DNA of 64,000 nucleotides from Pseudonocardiales bacterium (GTDB lineage Bacteria > Actinomycetota > Actinomycetes > Mycobacteriales > Pseudonocardiaceae): assembly GCA_023252195.1 (NCBI GenBank), contig JAHEXI010000002.1, positions 372,001 through 436,000 of the forward strand, in the 5' to 3' direction. This document shows positions 1 through 10,078 of this stretch, piece by piece. Both the position numbers and the translations under genes were made by a program. The notes below the pieces were generated by a model that saw nothing but the letters and a program-made list of their open reading frames with translations, was not told where the DNA came from and searched no databases. The first letter of the stretch is position 1, and every line of letters begins with the position of its first letter.

Positions 1-826
1 CCTCGTCGGTGGGGCCTGCGGTCGCCACCAGGGTGCGGGCCCGCTCGCGGGCGGCCGCCACTACATCGACCGACGGCGGTGGCTCGGTGGCCAGGTCGCC
101 GGCCCAGGCCGACACCGCCAGCGTGTCGCCCACGGTATCCAGGTCGGCGGCGAACCGACCGGCCAGCCACACGTCCTCGTCAGCATTGAGGCCGCGCTGC
201 GCCTCCAACCGTGCGTGCACGCCGCGGTACCAGTCACCGGCCGGTGACCAGCTGGGTCCTCGGAGCCGGAACGATCCCTCGACCACCGCCCCGCCATCAA
301 CCTGCTCGACCGGCAACGGCCCGTTGGCGAAGCGCTCGCCGTGCGCGTCGCGCCAGGTCACCAGGGCTTCCAGCGCCAGGCGTACCGGGCCGCCCGCGAG
401 CAGCCGGTGGACCACCGCCACCGATGCGCTGCCATGTTGCATTGCCAGTTCGCGTTCCAGCACGACATCGCCGACCCGCCACCGCCAGCGCGGCAGCCCG
501 TCGTTGAGGTCGAACGATTCGAGGAAGGTATGCCCGCTGGGTGACACCGCGCCGCCCGCCCACTCGTGCACGCCGAGCCGCGCCGAGGCGCCGGAGGGCA
601 TCATCAGGATGGGGTCCAGCGCGACCAAACCGAGGCGGCGAGCCGAAGGGCCACTGACCCCCGGCACCAGCAGGCCGTGGTAGCGCTGGGTGCGCAGCCC
701 GCAGACAGTGCCCATCGCATAGCCGCCGCAGCCATCGGCGACCAGCCATTCCCGATCGCCGCCCTCAGCGAGTGAGGTACACACAGCGGGACCGAAGGCG
801 ATGCGCAGCGGAGTCGTCATGCTCAT
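1..826 (-). CDS. Glycogen debranching-type enzyme, N-terminal part (cut by window edge)
   Basis: Reading the minus strand from the ATG at 826 (a second in-frame ATG lies at 820) gives an uninterrupted frame to the window edge, about 275 residues. The N-terminus has the hallmark of the bacterial/archaeal glycogen debranching enzyme N-terminal domain: EWLVADGCGGYAMGTV followed by TQRYHGLLV, then a beta-rich stretch containing ESFDLNDGLPRW. Family knowledge: these proteins are amylo-alpha-1,6-glucosidases with a C-terminal six-hairpin catalytic domain, which lies outside this window. It is divergent from the GH63-type gene at 885 with 58 bases between the starts, so the two may share a promoter region and an alpha-glucan role. 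Substrate cannot be read from this part. Confidence 0.85.
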   Translation of the reverse strand, partial: MSMTTPLRIAFGPAVCTSLAEGGDREWLVADGCGGYAMGTVCGLRTQRYHGLLVPGVSGPSARRLGLVALDPILMMPSGASARLGVHEWAGGAVSPSGHTFLESFDLNDGLPRWRWRVGDVVLERELAMQHGSASVAVVHRLLAGGPVRLALEALVTWRDAHGERFANGPLPVEQVDGGAVVEGSFRLRGPSWSPAGDWYRGVHARLEAQRGLNADEDVWLAGRFAADLDTVGDTLAVSAWAGDLATEPPPSVDVVAAARERARTLVATAGPTDE

Positions 827-884
827 ACAGTGTCCCGCAGACTGACGGTCGTAACGCCCAGCCCAGGCTGCTGTACTGACCAGC

Positions 885-3512
885 ATGACCTCAGCGGAGC
901 ACGCCCGGCTACAGCAAGCAGACACGGCCACGGCGGCCTGGCGGGCTTGGGGGCCGTATGTGTCCGAGCGAGCGTGGGGCACGGTCCGGGAGGACTACAG
1001 CGCCTACGGCGAGGCCTGGGACTACTTCCCGCACGACCACGCGCGCTCAAGGGTGTACCGCTGGAACGAGGACGGGATGGCCGGGGTCTGCGACGAGTGC
1101 CAGATGTTCTGCCTGGCACTAGCATTGTGGAACGGCGTCGATCCGATCCTCAAGGAGCGGATGTTCGGGCTGACCGGGCCGGAGGGCAATCACGGCGAGG
1201 ACGTCAAGGACTACTGGTGGTACCTGGATTCCACGCCCACGCACTCCTGGATGACCTGGCGATACCACTACCCCCAGCGGCCCTTCCCGTACACCGACCT
1301 GGTGGAGCAGAACCGCAGCCGGGGCAAGGACGCGCCGGAGTACGAGCTGGTCGACACCGGCGTGTTCGCGCAGGACCGGTACTGGGCGGTGACGGTCGAC
1401 TACGCCAAGGCCGGCCCGACGGACCTGTGCCTGCGGATCACCGTGGACAACCGCGGTCCGGAGGCGGCGACGTTGCACGTGCTGCCGACGCTGTGGTTCC
1501 GCAACACCTGGGCGTGGGGATTGCCCGGGCAGGACGCGGTGCCGGAGATCCGCGCCGGGGCGGACGCGACGCTTCGCGCGCGGCACGCCGAGCTGGGCAC
1601 GCTGGTCCTCGGCGGAGACGGTGCCCCGCAGCCGCTGCTGTGCGACAACGAGACCAACACCGCGCGCCTGTACGGCGTGCCGGGCCGCTCGGCGTACCCC
1701 AAAGATGGGATCAACGATCATGTGGTGACCGGCGCCCGGACCGTCAATCCCGACGAGGTCGGCACGAAGGGTGCGCTGTGGTACCGGCTCGACGTACCGG
1801 CCGGTGGTCGGGGTGTGATCCGGGTGCGGCTGACCGCCGGCGACAGCGCCAGTGATCTTGGGTCCGGTGATCTGGGGGACGGGTTCGACGCGGTGATGAC
1901 GGCCCGGCGCGCTGAGGCCGACGAGTTCTACCAAGCGCTGACCCCCGCCGAGGCGTCCGCCGACGACGCGCTGGTGCTGCGGCAGGCGATGGCCGGGATG
2001 CTGTGGGGCAAACAGTTCTTCCACTACGACGTGACGCGCTGGCTGGACGGCGATCCGGCCGGCCCACCACCGCCACCGCAGCGCCAGCACGGCCGTAACT
2101 GCTCGTGGCGCCACCTCAACAACGCTGACGTCATCTCGATGCCGGATCCGTGGGAATACCCTTGGTACGCCGCCTGGGATCTCGCTTTCCACTGCGTGCC
2201 GCTGGCGCGCCTGGACTCGATGTTCGCCAAGCACCAGCTGCTGTTGCTGCTGCGCGAGTGGTACATGCACCCCGGCGGTCAGCTGCCCGCATACGAATGG
2301 GCCTTCGGCGACGTCAACCCACCGGTGCACGCCTGGGCCGCGTTGCGGGTCTTCGAGAACGACGGATCACGGGATTATGACTTCCTGGCCCGGGTGTTTC
2401 ACAAACTGCTGTTGAACTTCACCTGGTGGGTCAACCGCAAGGACAGCGAGGGCAACAACGTCTTCGAGGGCGGGTTCCTCGGCCTGGACAACATCGGGCC
2501 GATCGACCGGTCCGCGGCGCTGCCGCTGGCCGGAGTCCTGGAGCAGAGCGACGGCACCGCCTGGATGGCGATGTACTGCCTGAACCTACTGGAGATGGCC
2601 CTGGTGCTCGCCGAGCACGACCGGGCCTATGAGGATCTGGCCACCAAGTTCTTCGAGCACTTCGCTTTCATCGCCGCGGCAGCCCACGACAGTCTGTGGG
2701 ATCCGACCGATGGCTTTTTCTACGACGTGCTGTCCGCGGCTGACGGCCGGAAGATCCCGCTACGGGTGCGGTCGCTGGTGGGGCTGCTGCCGCTGTGCGC
2801 AACCACCACGCTGGGCAGCGCGGTCCTGCAGCGCCTGCCGGACTTCGCCGCTCGAATGCGCTGGTTTCTCACGCACCTGCCGCAGTACGCCGGCGTGGTC
2901 GGCGAGACCCACATCCGGGACGGCTTCGAGGGCCGGCTGCTGTCGATGGTGGGACCAGAGCAGCTGCGCCGGATCCTCGAACCGATGCTGTCAGAGCAGG
3001 AGTTCCTCTCGCCGCACGGCCTGCGATCGGTGTCACGCCGCCATCGTGACGCGCCGTTCGTGCTCGATCTACCCGAGCTGCACGCGTCGGTGGACTACGA
3101 GCCCGCCGAGTCGACGAGCGGCCTGTTCGGCGGCAACTCCAACTGGCGCGGGCCGGTGTGGTTCCCGGTCAACTACCTGCTCGTCGAGGCGATCGGCCGG
3201 TTCGCCCGATTCTTCGGCGACGACTTCGTCGTCGAGCACCCGACCGGTTCTGGGGTGAAACGGACGCTGGCTGAGGTGGCCACCGACCTCAATGATCGGT
3301 TGATCAGCACATTCCGCAATGACTCCGCTGGGCGCCGCCCAGTGTTCGGGAACTACGAGCTGCTCCAGACCGACCTGCACTGGCACGATCAGCTGTGGTT
3401 TCACGAGTACTTCCACGGAGACACCGGCGCCGGGCTGGGCGCCTCACATCAGACCGGCTGGACCGGACTCGTTGCGGCGTGCCTGCTGCACCGCCCCGAT
3501 CCCGTTGAGTAA
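885..3512 (+). CDS. MGH1/GH63-type glycosidase (glucosidase), 875 aa
   Basis: A large soluble protein without signal peptide. The N-terminal third has W/Y-rich motifs typical of large actinobacterial glucosidases ([20 protein letters not shown], then [11 protein letters not shown]). The C-terminal half is an (alpha/alpha)6-type barrel with [39 protein letters not shown] and a terminal [13 protein letters not shown]. This pattern is that of the MGH1-like/GH63 clan, which includes processing alpha-glucosidase I and glucosylglycerate-type hydrolases; the exact sugar substrate is not readable. The ATG at 885 follows directly on the divergent debranching enzyme gene. Pairing with a debranching enzyme supports a role in cytoplasmic alpha-glucan or compatible-solute turnover (inference). 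Confidence 0.8.
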   Translation: MTSAEHARLQQADTATAAWRAWGPYVSERAWGTVREDYSAYGEAWDYFPHDHARSRVYRWNEDGMAGVCDECQMFCLALALWNGVDPILKERMFGLTGPEGNHGEDVKDYWWYLDSTPTHSWMTWRYHYPQRPFPYTDLVEQNRSRGKDAPEYELVDTGVFAQDRYWAVTVDYAKAGPTDLCLRITVDNRGPEAATLHVLPTLWFRNTWAWGLPGQDAVPEIRAGADATLRARHAELGTLVLGGDGAPQPLLCDNETNTARLYGVPGRSAYPKDGINDHVVTGARTVNPDEVGTKGALWYRLDVPAGGRGVIRVRLTAGDSASDLGSGDLGDGFDAVMTARRAEADEFYQALTPAEASADDALVLRQAMAGMLWGKQFFHYDVTRWLDGDPAGPPPPPQRQHGRNCSWRHLNNADVISMPDPWEYPWYAAWDLAFHCVPLARLDSMFAKHQLLLLLREWYMHPGGQLPAYEWAFGDVNPPVHAWAALRVFENDGSRDYDFLARVFHKLLLNFTWWVNRKDSEGNNVFEGGFLGLDNIGPIDRSAALPLAGVLEQSDGTAWMAMYCLNLLEMALVLAEHDRAYEDLATKFFEHFAFIAAAAHDSLWDPTDGFFYDVLSAADGRKIPLRVRSLVGLLPLCATTTLGSAVLQRLPDFAARMRWFLTHLPQYAGVVGETHIRDGFEGRLLSMVGPEQLRRILEPMLSEQEFLSPHGLRSVSRRHRDAPFVLDLPELHASVDYEPAESTSGLFGGNSNWRGPVWFPVNYLLVEAIGRFARFFGDDFVVEHPTGSGVKRTLAEVATDLNDRLISTFRNDSAGRRPVFGNYELLQTDLHWHDQLWFHEYFHGDTGAGLGASHQTGWTGLVAACLLHRPDPVE

Positions 3513-3557
3513 GTCATGTGCACCTGATCATGGAGAGCGGCCAGATACGCTGAGCCG

Positions 3558-5009
3558 GTGCCCGCAACCCCGCAATCGCCCCGCGCCGCGCTAGTCACCC
3601 TGGGCTGTGCCCGCAATGAGGTCGATTCGGAGGAACTGGCGGGCCGGCTGACCGAGGACGGTTGGGAGCTGGTCGATCCCGACGGTGGCGCCGACGTGGT
3701 CGTAGTCAATACCTGCGGTTTCGTCGCCGCTGCCAAGAAGGACTCCATCGATACCTTGCTGGCTGCCGCCGACACCGGCGCCAAGGTCGTCGCGGTGGGT
3801 TGCCTGGCCGAGCGTTACGGCACCGAACTGGCGCGCAGCTTGCCAGAGGCCGACGCCGTCTTAGGGTTCGACGCTTACCCGGAGCTGGGGGGGCGGCTGC
3901 GTGAGGTACTCGCCGGGCGGGCGGTACCAACCCATCAGCCGGTGGACCGCCGCACCCTGCTGCCGATCACCCCGGCGTCGCGGCCCGCTGCGCTCGCAGC
4001 CGGTCCCGCGCTACCCGGGCACGGTTGGGGTCCTCGCGTGCCGCGCCGCCGGCTGGATGACTCCCCGGTCGCACCACTGAAGATCGCCTCAGGCTGTGAT
4101 CGGCGCTGCGCGTTCTGCGCCATCCCCACCTTCCGCGGCGCGTTCGTCTCCCGCCCGGTTGACGAGGTGGTGGCGGAGGCGGCGTGGCTGGCCGGGTCAG
4201 GGGTACGGGAGCTGGTGCTGGTCAGTGAGAACTCCACGTCCTACGGCAAGGACCTGGGCCGCCCGGGCGCGTTGGAGGAGCTGCTGCGCCGGCTCTCGGT
4301 CGTTGCCGGCATCCTGCGGATCCGGGTTTCCTACCTGCAGCCCGCCGAGACCCGACCCGCGTTGGTGACTGCGATCGCCGGCACTGTCGGGGTGGCCAGC
4401 TATTTCGACCTGTCCTTCCAGCACGCCAGCGAGCCGGTGCTGCGCCGCATGCGCCGGTTCGGCTCACGGGAATCCTTCCTCGCGCTGTTGGACCAGATCC
4501 GGCAGCAGTCGCCCGCAGCGGGAGTGCGCAGCAACGTGATCGTCGGGTTCCCGGGGGAGACCGACGCCGACGTCGCGGAGTTGGAGCGGTTCCTCACCGA
4601 GGCGCGGTTGGACGCGATCGGCGTATTCGGTTATTCCGACGAGGACGGCACCGAGGCTGCGGGCCTGCCCGGTCAGCACGACGAGGACACCATCGCCGAG
4701 CACGTCACCCGGATCAGCCTGCTGGCCGAGCAGCTCACCGCTCAGCGAGCCGAGGAGCGCGTCGGAGAAACCGTGGACGTGCTGGTGGAGAGTGTTGCGA
4801 TGCCGGACGCCGACACTGCGGGAGCCGAGACGATCGGGCGCGCCGAGCACCAGGCCCCGGAGGTGGATGGTGAGTGCCGGTTCACCGGATCGGCAACGCA
4901 GCCGTTCGCGATCGGTGACGTGGTGCGCTGCCGGGCGATCGCCGCGCAGGGTGTTGATCTGGTCGTCGAGCCGATGGAGCTGATCGCCCCGGCCGGCGGC
5001 GTGCCGTGA
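3558..5009 (+). CDS. rimO: Ribosomal protein S12 methylthiotransferase RimO
   Basis: A radical-SAM methylthiotransferase, 483 residues, that adds a methylthio group to a conserved Asp of ribosomal protein uS12. The N-terminal UPF0004 domain has the three cluster cysteines ([12 protein letters not shown] at residue 17, [13 protein letters not shown]). The radical-SAM site CDRRCAFC is at residues 180-187, preceded by a Pro/Arg-rich linker usual in actinobacterial RimO. A C-terminal TRAM region ends the protein (VDVLVES...[15 protein letters not shown]). The start is the GTG at 3558. Its stop overlaps the next start (GTGA, 5006-5009), so it is translationally coupled to pgsA. MiaB is the alternative family member; gene order and length favour RimO. 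Confidence 0.93.
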   Translation: MPATPQSPRAALVTLGCARNEVDSEELAGRLTEDGWELVDPDGGADVVVVNTCGFVAAAKKDSIDTLLAAADTGAKVVAVGCLAERYGTELARSLPEADAVLGFDAYPELGGRLREVLAGRAVPTHQPVDRRTLLPITPASRPAALAAGPALPGHGWGPRVPRRRLDDSPVAPLKIASGCDRRCAFCAIPTFRGAFVSRPVDEVVAEAAWLAGSGVRELVLVSENSTSYGKDLGRPGALEELLRRLSVVAGILRIRVSYLQPAETRPALVTAIAGTVGVASYFDLSFQHASEPVLRRMRRFGSRESFLALLDQIRQQSPAAGVRSNVIVGFPGETDADVAELERFLTEARLDAIGVFGYSDEDGTEAAGLPGQHDEDTIAEHVTRISLLAEQLTAQRAEERVGETVDVLVESVAMPDADTAGAETIGRAEHQAPEVDGECRFTGSATQPFAIGDVVRCRAIAAQGVDLVVEPMELIAPAGGVP

Positions 5010-5596
5010 GTCCGCCGCCGGCGACGAAAGTTCCGCTGTGGAACCTGGCCAACCTACTGACGATGTCACGCATGGTGCTGGTGCCGGTGTTCGTGCTCGC
5101 GTTGTTCGCCCACGGTGGTGGCGATCCGGCGTGGCGGATCACCGCAGCGGTGATTTTCGGCGTCGCCTCACTGACCGACCGGCTCGACGGCGACCTGGCT
5201 AGGCGTCGCGGCCTGATCACCAAGTTCGGTACCATCGCCGATCCGATCGCTGACAAGGCACTCATCGGGGCGGCGCTGGTGGGCCTGAGTCTGCTGGGTG
5301 AGCTGGCGTGGTGGATCACCGCGCTGATCGCTGTGCGGGAGCTGGGCGTCACGGCGCTGCGGTTCTGGGTTTTGCGGTACGGAGTGATCCCGGCTAGCCG
5401 TGGCGGTAAGGTGAAGGCCTTCGCGCAGGCCGTCGCGATCGAGCTTTACGTGCTGCCGCTGCCAATGGTTGTCCATCCGGTGCGCTGGGCGGCGATGGGC
5501 ATCGCGGTGCTGCTCACCGTTATCACTGGCGCAGACTACATAGCGCGGGCGCTACGGCTGCGGGCCTCCGGTCGCCGAGCGGTGGTCCTGCCATGA
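5006..5596 (+). CDS. pgsA: CDP-diacylglycerol--glycerol-3-phosphate 3-phosphatidyltransferase
   Basis: An integral membrane CDP-alcohol phosphatidyltransferase of 196 residues, which makes phosphatidylglycerol phosphate, the precursor of phosphatidylglycerol and cardiolipin. The catalytic CDP-alcohol signature is complete: [15 protein letters not shown] followed by TIADPIADK, giving the DG..AR...G...D...D pattern around residues 55-80. Several hydrophobic helices flank it. It starts with GTG, overlapping the rimO stop by 4 bases. In many actinobacteria cinA lies between pgsA and clgR; here it is absent and clgR follows directly. Confidence 0.9.
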   Translation: MSPPPATKVPLWNLANLLTMSRMVLVPVFVLALFAHGGGDPAWRITAAVIFGVASLTDRLDGDLARRRGLITKFGTIADPIADKALIGAALVGLSLLGELAWWITALIAVRELGVTALRFWVLRYGVIPASRGGKVKAFAQAVAIELYVLPLPMVVHPVRWAAMGIAVLLTVITGADYIARALRLRASGRRAVVLP

Positions 5597-5616
5597 ACCT
5601 GCCATGAAGACGACAC

Positions 5617-5633
5617 GTTCGCCCACGGCGGAC
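5617..5633. promoter_or_regulatory. ClgR-type operator upstream of clgR
   Basis: The sequence GTTCGCCCACGGCGGAC contains CGCCCACGGCG (5620-5630), an exact fit to the core CGCYNANRGCG of published ClgR sites in corynebacteria and streptomycetes. It lies about 85 bases upstream of the clgR ATG and just downstream of pgsA. Known biology: ClgR activates clp genes and its own promoter, so this is probably an autoregulatory site. The outer positions are a weaker match. Confidence 0.65.
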
Positions 5634-5714
5634 GCCCGGCCAGCCGGCCGATGAGTACGGTAGGGGACAAGCAAGCCGGTTGGACAAAGCCGGTCGACAC
5701 CTGGAGGAAACGCG

Positions 5715-5996
5715 ATGACGCTGCTGCGGGAGGCCATCGGCGAGCGGTTGCGCCGGACGCGGACCTCGCAACGCCGCACGCTGCGTGAGGTATCCCGGGT
5801 CGCCCGGGTGAGCCTGGGGTATCTGTCCGAGGTCGAGCGCGGTCGCAAGGAGCCATCCAGCGAACTCCTCGGATCGATCTGCGTCGCACTTGACCTGCCG
5901 TTGGACGAGCTGCTGCGGCGGGTGGCTGACGATCTCGGTCCGGTGTACCTGCCAGAAGTACCCGACACTCTTGCGGCTGAGCTGGTTGCCGCCTGA
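5715..5996 (+). CDS. clgR: ClgR-family XRE transcriptional regulator
   Basis: A 93-residue Cro/C1-type helix-turn-helix protein. The HTH spans about residues 10-65 ([20 protein letters not shown], then [19 protein letters not shown]). It follows a good ribosome site (GGAGG, ATG at 5715). Family role: activates clpP/clpC and other proteostasis genes after stress. The position between pgsA and a pspA gene is the same as in Mycobacterium, where ClgR also drives the PspA homologue. The C-terminus ends LAAELVAA; alanine-terminated tails are known Clp degradation signals in ClgR and PopR of Streptomyces, so the same self-limiting turnover is likely (inference). A matching operator lies at 5617-5633. 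Confidence 0.9.
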   Translation: MTLLREAIGERLRRTRTSQRRTLREVSRVARVSLGYLSEVERGRKEPSSELLGSICVALDLPLDELLRRVADDLGPVYLPEVPDTLAAELVAA

Positions 5997-6142
5997 GCCA
6001 GTGAGGTTGCGGCTGGCTCAGGGCTAACCCCCGGTTGTCCCTGGGGTCGGTGGAAGCGCTGCCTTTCACCTGACACCATGGGCGTAGCGCGCAGCTCTGC
6101 TCAATGGCTGCCGATTGGTGACGAGGAGAGGCAGCGGAAGAG

Positions 6143-6955
6143 ATGGCCAACCCGTTTGTGAAGGCCTGGAAGTACCTCATGGCCTCGTTCTCGTCCAAGA
6201 TCGATGAGTACGCCGATCCCAAGATACAGATCCAGCAGGCTATCGAGGACGCGCAGCGCCAACATCAAGCGCTGTCGCAGCAGGCGGCCGCCGTCATCGG
6301 CAATCAGCGTCAGCTAGAAGTCAAGCTCAACCGGCAGCTTGGCGAGATCGAGAAGTATCAGTCTTCGGCCCGACAGGCTCTGGTGCTCGCCGACGAGGCG
6401 CGGGGTCACGGTGATGAGGCCAAGGCGCGGCAGTACGAACAGGCTGCGGAGTCCTTCGCCACCCAGCTGGTGACCGCGGAGCAGTCCGTGGAAGACCTCA
6501 AGACGCTGCACGATCAGGCCTTGCAGGCTGCCGGCCAGGCTAAGCAAGCGGTCGAGCGCAATGCGATGGTCCTGCAGCAGAAGATCGCGGAGCGGTCCAA
6601 GCTGTTGTCCCAGCTGGAGCAGGCGAAGATGCAGGAGCAGGTCTCAGCTTCGCTGCAGTCGATGAGCGAGTTGGCGGCGCCGGGTAATACGCCCTCCCTC
6701 GACGAAGTTCGGGAAAAAATCGAGCGCCGTTACGCCAATGCCCTCGGGGCCGCTGAGCTGGCTCAGAACTCGGTGCAGGGCCGGATGCTGGAGGTGCAGC
6801 AGTCCACGCTGGACATGGCCGGCCGGTCCCGGTTGGAGCAGATCCGCGCCTCGATCAGTGGGGCGCCGATTGCGGGTGAGGTCACCGCCGGTGAGCCCGC
6901 GTCGCAGCCCGCCTCCCCACAGCAAGCCCTGCCCCCCAACGCTCAGCACAACTGA
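6143..6955 (+). CDS. pspA: PspA/IM30 family protein (35 kDa antigen homologue)
   Basis: A 270-residue protein that is almost entirely a charged, Gln/Ala-rich coiled coil (residues about 20-220), starting [20 protein letters not shown], an amphipathic N-terminal helix as in PspA/Vipp1 proteins. The C-terminal 40 residues are low-complexity (Pro/Ala/Gln). The family binds stressed inner membranes as ESCRT-III-like assemblies. The ATG at 6143 is preceded by GAGGAGAGGCAGCGGAAGAG. Gene order clgR-pspA matches the mycobacterial envelope-stress locus, although the further downstream genes of that operon (Rv2743c/Rv2742c type) are not present here. Confidence 0.88.
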   Translation: MANPFVKAWKYLMASFSSKIDEYADPKIQIQQAIEDAQRQHQALSQQAAAVIGNQRQLEVKLNRQLGEIEKYQSSARQALVLADEARGHGDEAKARQYEQAAESFATQLVTAEQSVEDLKTLHDQALQAAGQAKQAVERNAMVLQQKIAERSKLLSQLEQAKMQEQVSASLQSMSELAAPGNTPSLDEVREKIERRYANALGAAELAQNSVQGRMLEVQQSTLDMAGRSRLEQIRASISGAPIAGEVTAGEPASQPASPQQALPPNAQHN

Positions 6956-7003
6956 TCTTTCTCGGCGGCCGCCATTCGGAGCTGAATGACGACGTGGGGT
7001 GTC

Positions 7004-7837
7004 CTAGTGGCCAAGCGTTGCTAGGTCGGGTGCCAGATCGGTCGCGGTACGACGGCGCAGCTGGCTGGAGCGCAGCATCCTAGCCAGTAGCACATCGAAG
7101 GTCACCGTGAGTTCGCGCGCTCCGGGAGTGCCCCAGCGCTGGATCGACAGTCCGGCACCCTGGGCGTGTTGCACCGCCGCGCGGTCCGGTAGGACGGTGG
7201 GTAGCACAAGCGGTCCGAAGATCTCGCGTAGCTCGTTGATCCGGTAGTTGTGCTCAGTGGAGCGCACCCGGACCCGGTTGAGCACCACGCCCAGCGGTTG
7301 CAGGTCGGGGTTGTGCTCGCGTTCGCGCTGCACGGCCTCGAACGCCCGTTGCACGCCGGCGACCGCGTAGATGGTCGGTTCGGTAACCAGCAGCGCCCGG
7401 TCGGCGGCGACCAACGCCGAACGGGTGAGCTGGCCCAGCGAGGGCGGGCAGTCCAGGAGTACCAGCCGGTACGGTGGATCGTCGGCAACCGTGTCCAGCT
7501 TCGACAGCGCGTGGTCGAGGCGCCGGAGCCCGGCATGGTCGGGATCTGGCCAGTTGTGCGCCTCGGTCTCTTCGCCGCCGACCAGCACGTCCAGGCCGTC
7601 ACCCCAGGCGCTGGGGGCGATCGCATCCATGAGTACCGAGCGTCTGGGATCGGCCAGAACGTCGGCCAGGGTGGCTTTGGTAGCGCCCGGGTCCAAGGTG
7701 CCGGTGCAATTGCCTTGCGGGTCGAGATCCACAACCAGGGTCCGGATCTTGCGCTGCAGAGCAGCCCCGGCCAGCCCGAGCACGATGGTGGTCTTGCCCA
7801 CCCCGCCCTTGAGGCCGAGCACCGCAATGGTTCGCAT
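7004..7837 (-). CDS. Orphan ParA/MinD-type ATPase
   Basis: A 277-residue deviant Walker-A ATPase: LGLKGGVGKTTIV (lysines at 10 and 15), Walker A' DLDPQGNCTGTLDP, and LLDCPPSLGQLTRSALVAAD. The C-terminal half has the ParA-like switch and DNA-contact region (VLNRVRVRSTEHNY). No ParB or parS-like partner is adjacent, so this is not the chromosomal parAB pair. It is convergent with pspA, and divergent from the methyltransferase at 7874 with 36 bases between the starts. Its cargo is unknown; other possibilities are a Soj-like regulator or a positioning ATPase for a protein complex. Confidence 0.82.
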   Translation of the reverse strand: MRTIAVLGLKGGVGKTTIVLGLAGAALQRKIRTLVVDLDPQGNCTGTLDPGATKATLADVLADPRRSVLMDAIAPSAWGDGLDVLVGGEETEAHNWPDPDHAGLRRLDHALSKLDTVADDPPYRLVLLDCPPSLGQLTRSALVAADRALLVTEPTIYAVAGVQRAFEAVQREREHNPDLQPLGVVLNRVRVRSTEHNYRINELREIFGPLVLPTVLPDRAAVQHAQGAGLSIQRWGTPGARELTVTFDVLLARMLRSSQLRRRTATDLAPDLATLGH

Positions 7838-7873
7838 CGGTGCAGCCTATGGGAGCCCTCTAAGGTGCTGTTC

Positions 7874-8608
7874 ATGCGAGCCTGCGCGGTGCAACGGGCG
7901 CTGGAGGCCGAGGTCGTCGCGGCACGTCGGCGGCTCGGCGTCGCTCCCCGGGTGCTGGACGTGGGCGGTGGCAGCGGTGTCTGGGCCGTGCCACTGGCCC
8001 GGTCCGGCTGTGCGGTGACAGTGGTGGAACCAAGCCCCAATGCGCTGGCCACCCTGCACCGCCGGGCCGCCGAGGCCGGCGTCCAACAGTTGGTGAGCCC
8101 GGTGCAGGGCGATGTCGACTCGCTGGCGGACGTGGTTGCGGCCGGTAGCGCAGACCTGGTGCTCGGGCACGGCGTACTGGAGGTCGTCGAGGACCCCGCT
8201 GGGGCGGTCCGGGCGTTAGCCGCCGCCACCGCGCCCGGCGGCGCGGTATCGGTCCTGGTGGCCAACCGGTATGCGGCGGTACTGGTCCGCGCACTGGCCG
8301 GCCGGTTGGCTGAGGCCCGCCGCGTGCTGGACGATCCGGACGGCAGGCTTGGTGCGGCCGATCCCGTACTACATCGCTTCGACACTGAGGGTCTGCTCGC
8401 GCTGCTTGCCGCCAGCGGCCTGGCCATCGAGCTGGTGCAGGGCGACGGGGTGGTCGCCGACCTGATACCGGGCAGCGTGCTGGAGGGCCAACCAGGAGCC
8501 GTCGACCAACTCGCCGAGCTGGAACTGCTGGTGGCGAGCCGGGTACCGCTGCGCGACATCGCCAGCCGGCTGCACGCGTTGGCCCGGCGCCCGGCGACAA
8601 CCGGCTAG
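7874..8608 (+). CDS. Class I SAM-dependent methyltransferase
   Basis: The protein is about 244 residues from ATG 7874; a GTG three codons upstream at 7865 is an alternative start. The SAM-binding motif I is VLDVGGGSGVWAVPLA (residues about 31-46), followed by the acidic strand-2 end VTVVEPSP and a motif IV-like LVLGHGVLEVVEDP. The reading frame continues upstream, but that stretch lies opposite the parA-type gene and has no methyltransferase features, so the downstream start is preferred. The gene sits directly upstream of dinB with 53 bases between them. In other actinobacteria a similar methyltransferase precedes dinB near the dcw cluster. The substrate is unknown. Confidence 0.8.
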   Translation: MRACAVQRALEAEVVAARRRLGVAPRVLDVGGGSGVWAVPLARSGCAVTVVEPSPNALATLHRRAAEAGVQQLVSPVQGDVDSLADVVAAGSADLVLGHGVLEVVEDPAGAVRALAAATAPGGAVSVLVANRYAAVLVRALAGRLAEARRVLDDPDGRLGAADPVLHRFDTEGLLALLAASGLAIELVQGDGVVADLIPGSVLEGQPGAVDQLAELELLVASRVPLRDIASRLHALARRPATTG

Positions 8609-8661
8609 CATGGACAGATACCGAACACACGTTCGACTGATCGTCGTTCGTAGGGGGTGCC

Positions 8662-9957
8662 ATGGGGCGCAGTGCTGATCTACCCCGCAGCATGGATGTG
8701 CCTCGCGCTAGCTGCACCGCCGATCGGGATTGCCACGTTTTACACGTCGACATGGACGCTTTCTATGCTTCCGTCGAGGTCCGCGAACGTCCTGAGCTGA
8801 TCGGGCGGCCCGTGGTGGTGGCCGGCGGCAGCAACCCGGCCGGAGACCGCGGCGTCGTCCTGTCGGCGAGTTACCAGGCTCGGGCGTTCGGGGTTCGCTC
8901 TGCAATGCCGGTGGCACACGCGCGGCGGTTATGCCCGCAAGCAGAGTTCATCCCGCCGCATTTTCCGCGCTACGCGGAGGTCTCTCGCGGGGTGATGGCG
9001 CTGTTTCGCGAGGTCACCCCGCTGGTCGAGCCGCTGAGTCTGGACGAGGCCTTTCTCGACGTCGCAGGCTCGTTGCGCAGGCTGGGGATGGGGCCGGCCG
9101 GGATCGGGGAATGGATCCGTGGCCAGGTCTATGACGCTCACCGGGTGACCTGCTCGGTAGGGGTCGGGCCGAGTAAGTTCATCGCCAAGCTCGCCTCCGG
9201 GCTGTCCAAGCCCGACGGGTTGCTCGTGGTGCCCGCCGATGGGGTGCTCGAGTTTCTGCATCCGTTGCCGCTGTCCGCGCTGTGGGGAGTCGGCGAGCGC
9301 ACCGCGCAGGCGTTGCGCAAGCTGGGCTGCACCACGGTGGCCGATGTGGCCATCGCACCACTGCCCGCCCTGCGGCGTGCCCTGGGTGTGGTGTGCGCCC
9401 AACACCTACACGATCTCGCCAACGGCCGCGATGAGCGGCGGGTGGTGCCCGACATGCCGGAGAAGTCCGTGGGCGCGGAGGAGACCTTCGCCCACGATGT
9501 GGTGGACCGAGCGGTGCTGCGGCGCGAATTGCTGCGGCTGGTCGAGCGCTGCACGGCTGCAATGCGCGGCCGCGACCTGCGCGGTCGGAGAATCGCGCTG
9601 AAGATCCGCTATCCCGATTTCACCACCGTCAGCCGGTCCCGAACCCTGGCTTATCCGACCGACTCCGCGCACCGGGTGTTCGCGGTGGCCACTGAGCTGC
9701 TGGACAGTAACCTGCCCCGCGGGACGGCGGTACGGTTGCTAGGAGTGCGGGTGGAACTATTGGTCCGCGGGGTGGCGGGCGAGCAGCTCACCCTCGATGG
9801 CGACAGCGTCAGTGCATGCTGGCCGGATGTGGAACGCGCGGCGGACGCCGCCCGGTCCCGGTTCGGCAGTGCTGCTGTACGGCTGGCTACTCTACTGGAG
9901 TCGCCAGCCGATCGCGGGGAAACGCAGTCCCCTGAATCGGGTAACCAGATCGGCTAG
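8662..9957 (+). CDS. dinB: DNA polymerase IV (Y-family, DinB)
   Basis: A 431-residue translesion polymerase. Catalytic acidic residues are visible in HVDMDAFYASVE (first Asp at residue 30) and SLDEAFLDV (Asp128/Glu129). The steric-gate and finger segment is PVVVAGGSNPAGDRGVVLSA, and VGPSKFIAKLASGLSKPDG is the conserved palm/thumb motif. The little-finger domain ends near EQLTLDG; QLTL resembles a beta-clamp contact but the terminal Phe of the classical QLSLF motif is replaced by Asp. A ~25-residue unstructured tail follows. ATG 8662 was chosen because the N-terminal extension before the first motif is short. No clear mycobacterial-type SOS box is seen upstream. Confidence 0.93.
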   Translation: MGRSADLPRSMDVPRASCTADRDCHVLHVDMDAFYASVEVRERPELIGRPVVVAGGSNPAGDRGVVLSASYQARAFGVRSAMPVAHARRLCPQAEFIPPHFPRYAEVSRGVMALFREVTPLVEPLSLDEAFLDVAGSLRRLGMGPAGIGEWIRGQVYDAHRVTCSVGVGPSKFIAKLASGLSKPDGLLVVPADGVLEFLHPLPLSALWGVGERTAQALRKLGCTTVADVAIAPLPALRRALGVVCAQHLHDLANGRDERRVVPDMPEKSVGAEETFAHDVVDRAVLRRELLRLVERCTAAMRGRDLRGRRIALKIRYPDFTTVSRSRTLAYPTDSAHRVFAVATELLDSNLPRGTAVRLLGVRVELLVRGVAGEQLTLDGDSVSACWPDVERAADAARSRFGSAAVRLATLLESPADRGETQSPESGNQIG

Positions 9958-10078
9958 TCCATATCGCCGCGGGCTCGTATCCTCGACGGTAGGAGCCCAC
10001 GGTAGGCGAGCGGTCGCCACAGGTACTACCGTCGGAACCGGACACTATATCGACAACCGGAGTGCCGGAGGAGGAGCG

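Noticed and set aside
9-683. An open frame on the plus strand opposite the debranching enzyme gene
   Set aside because: Composition is Arg/Ser/Pro-rich as expected for antisense of a high-GC gene; the minus-strand frame has the family motifs.
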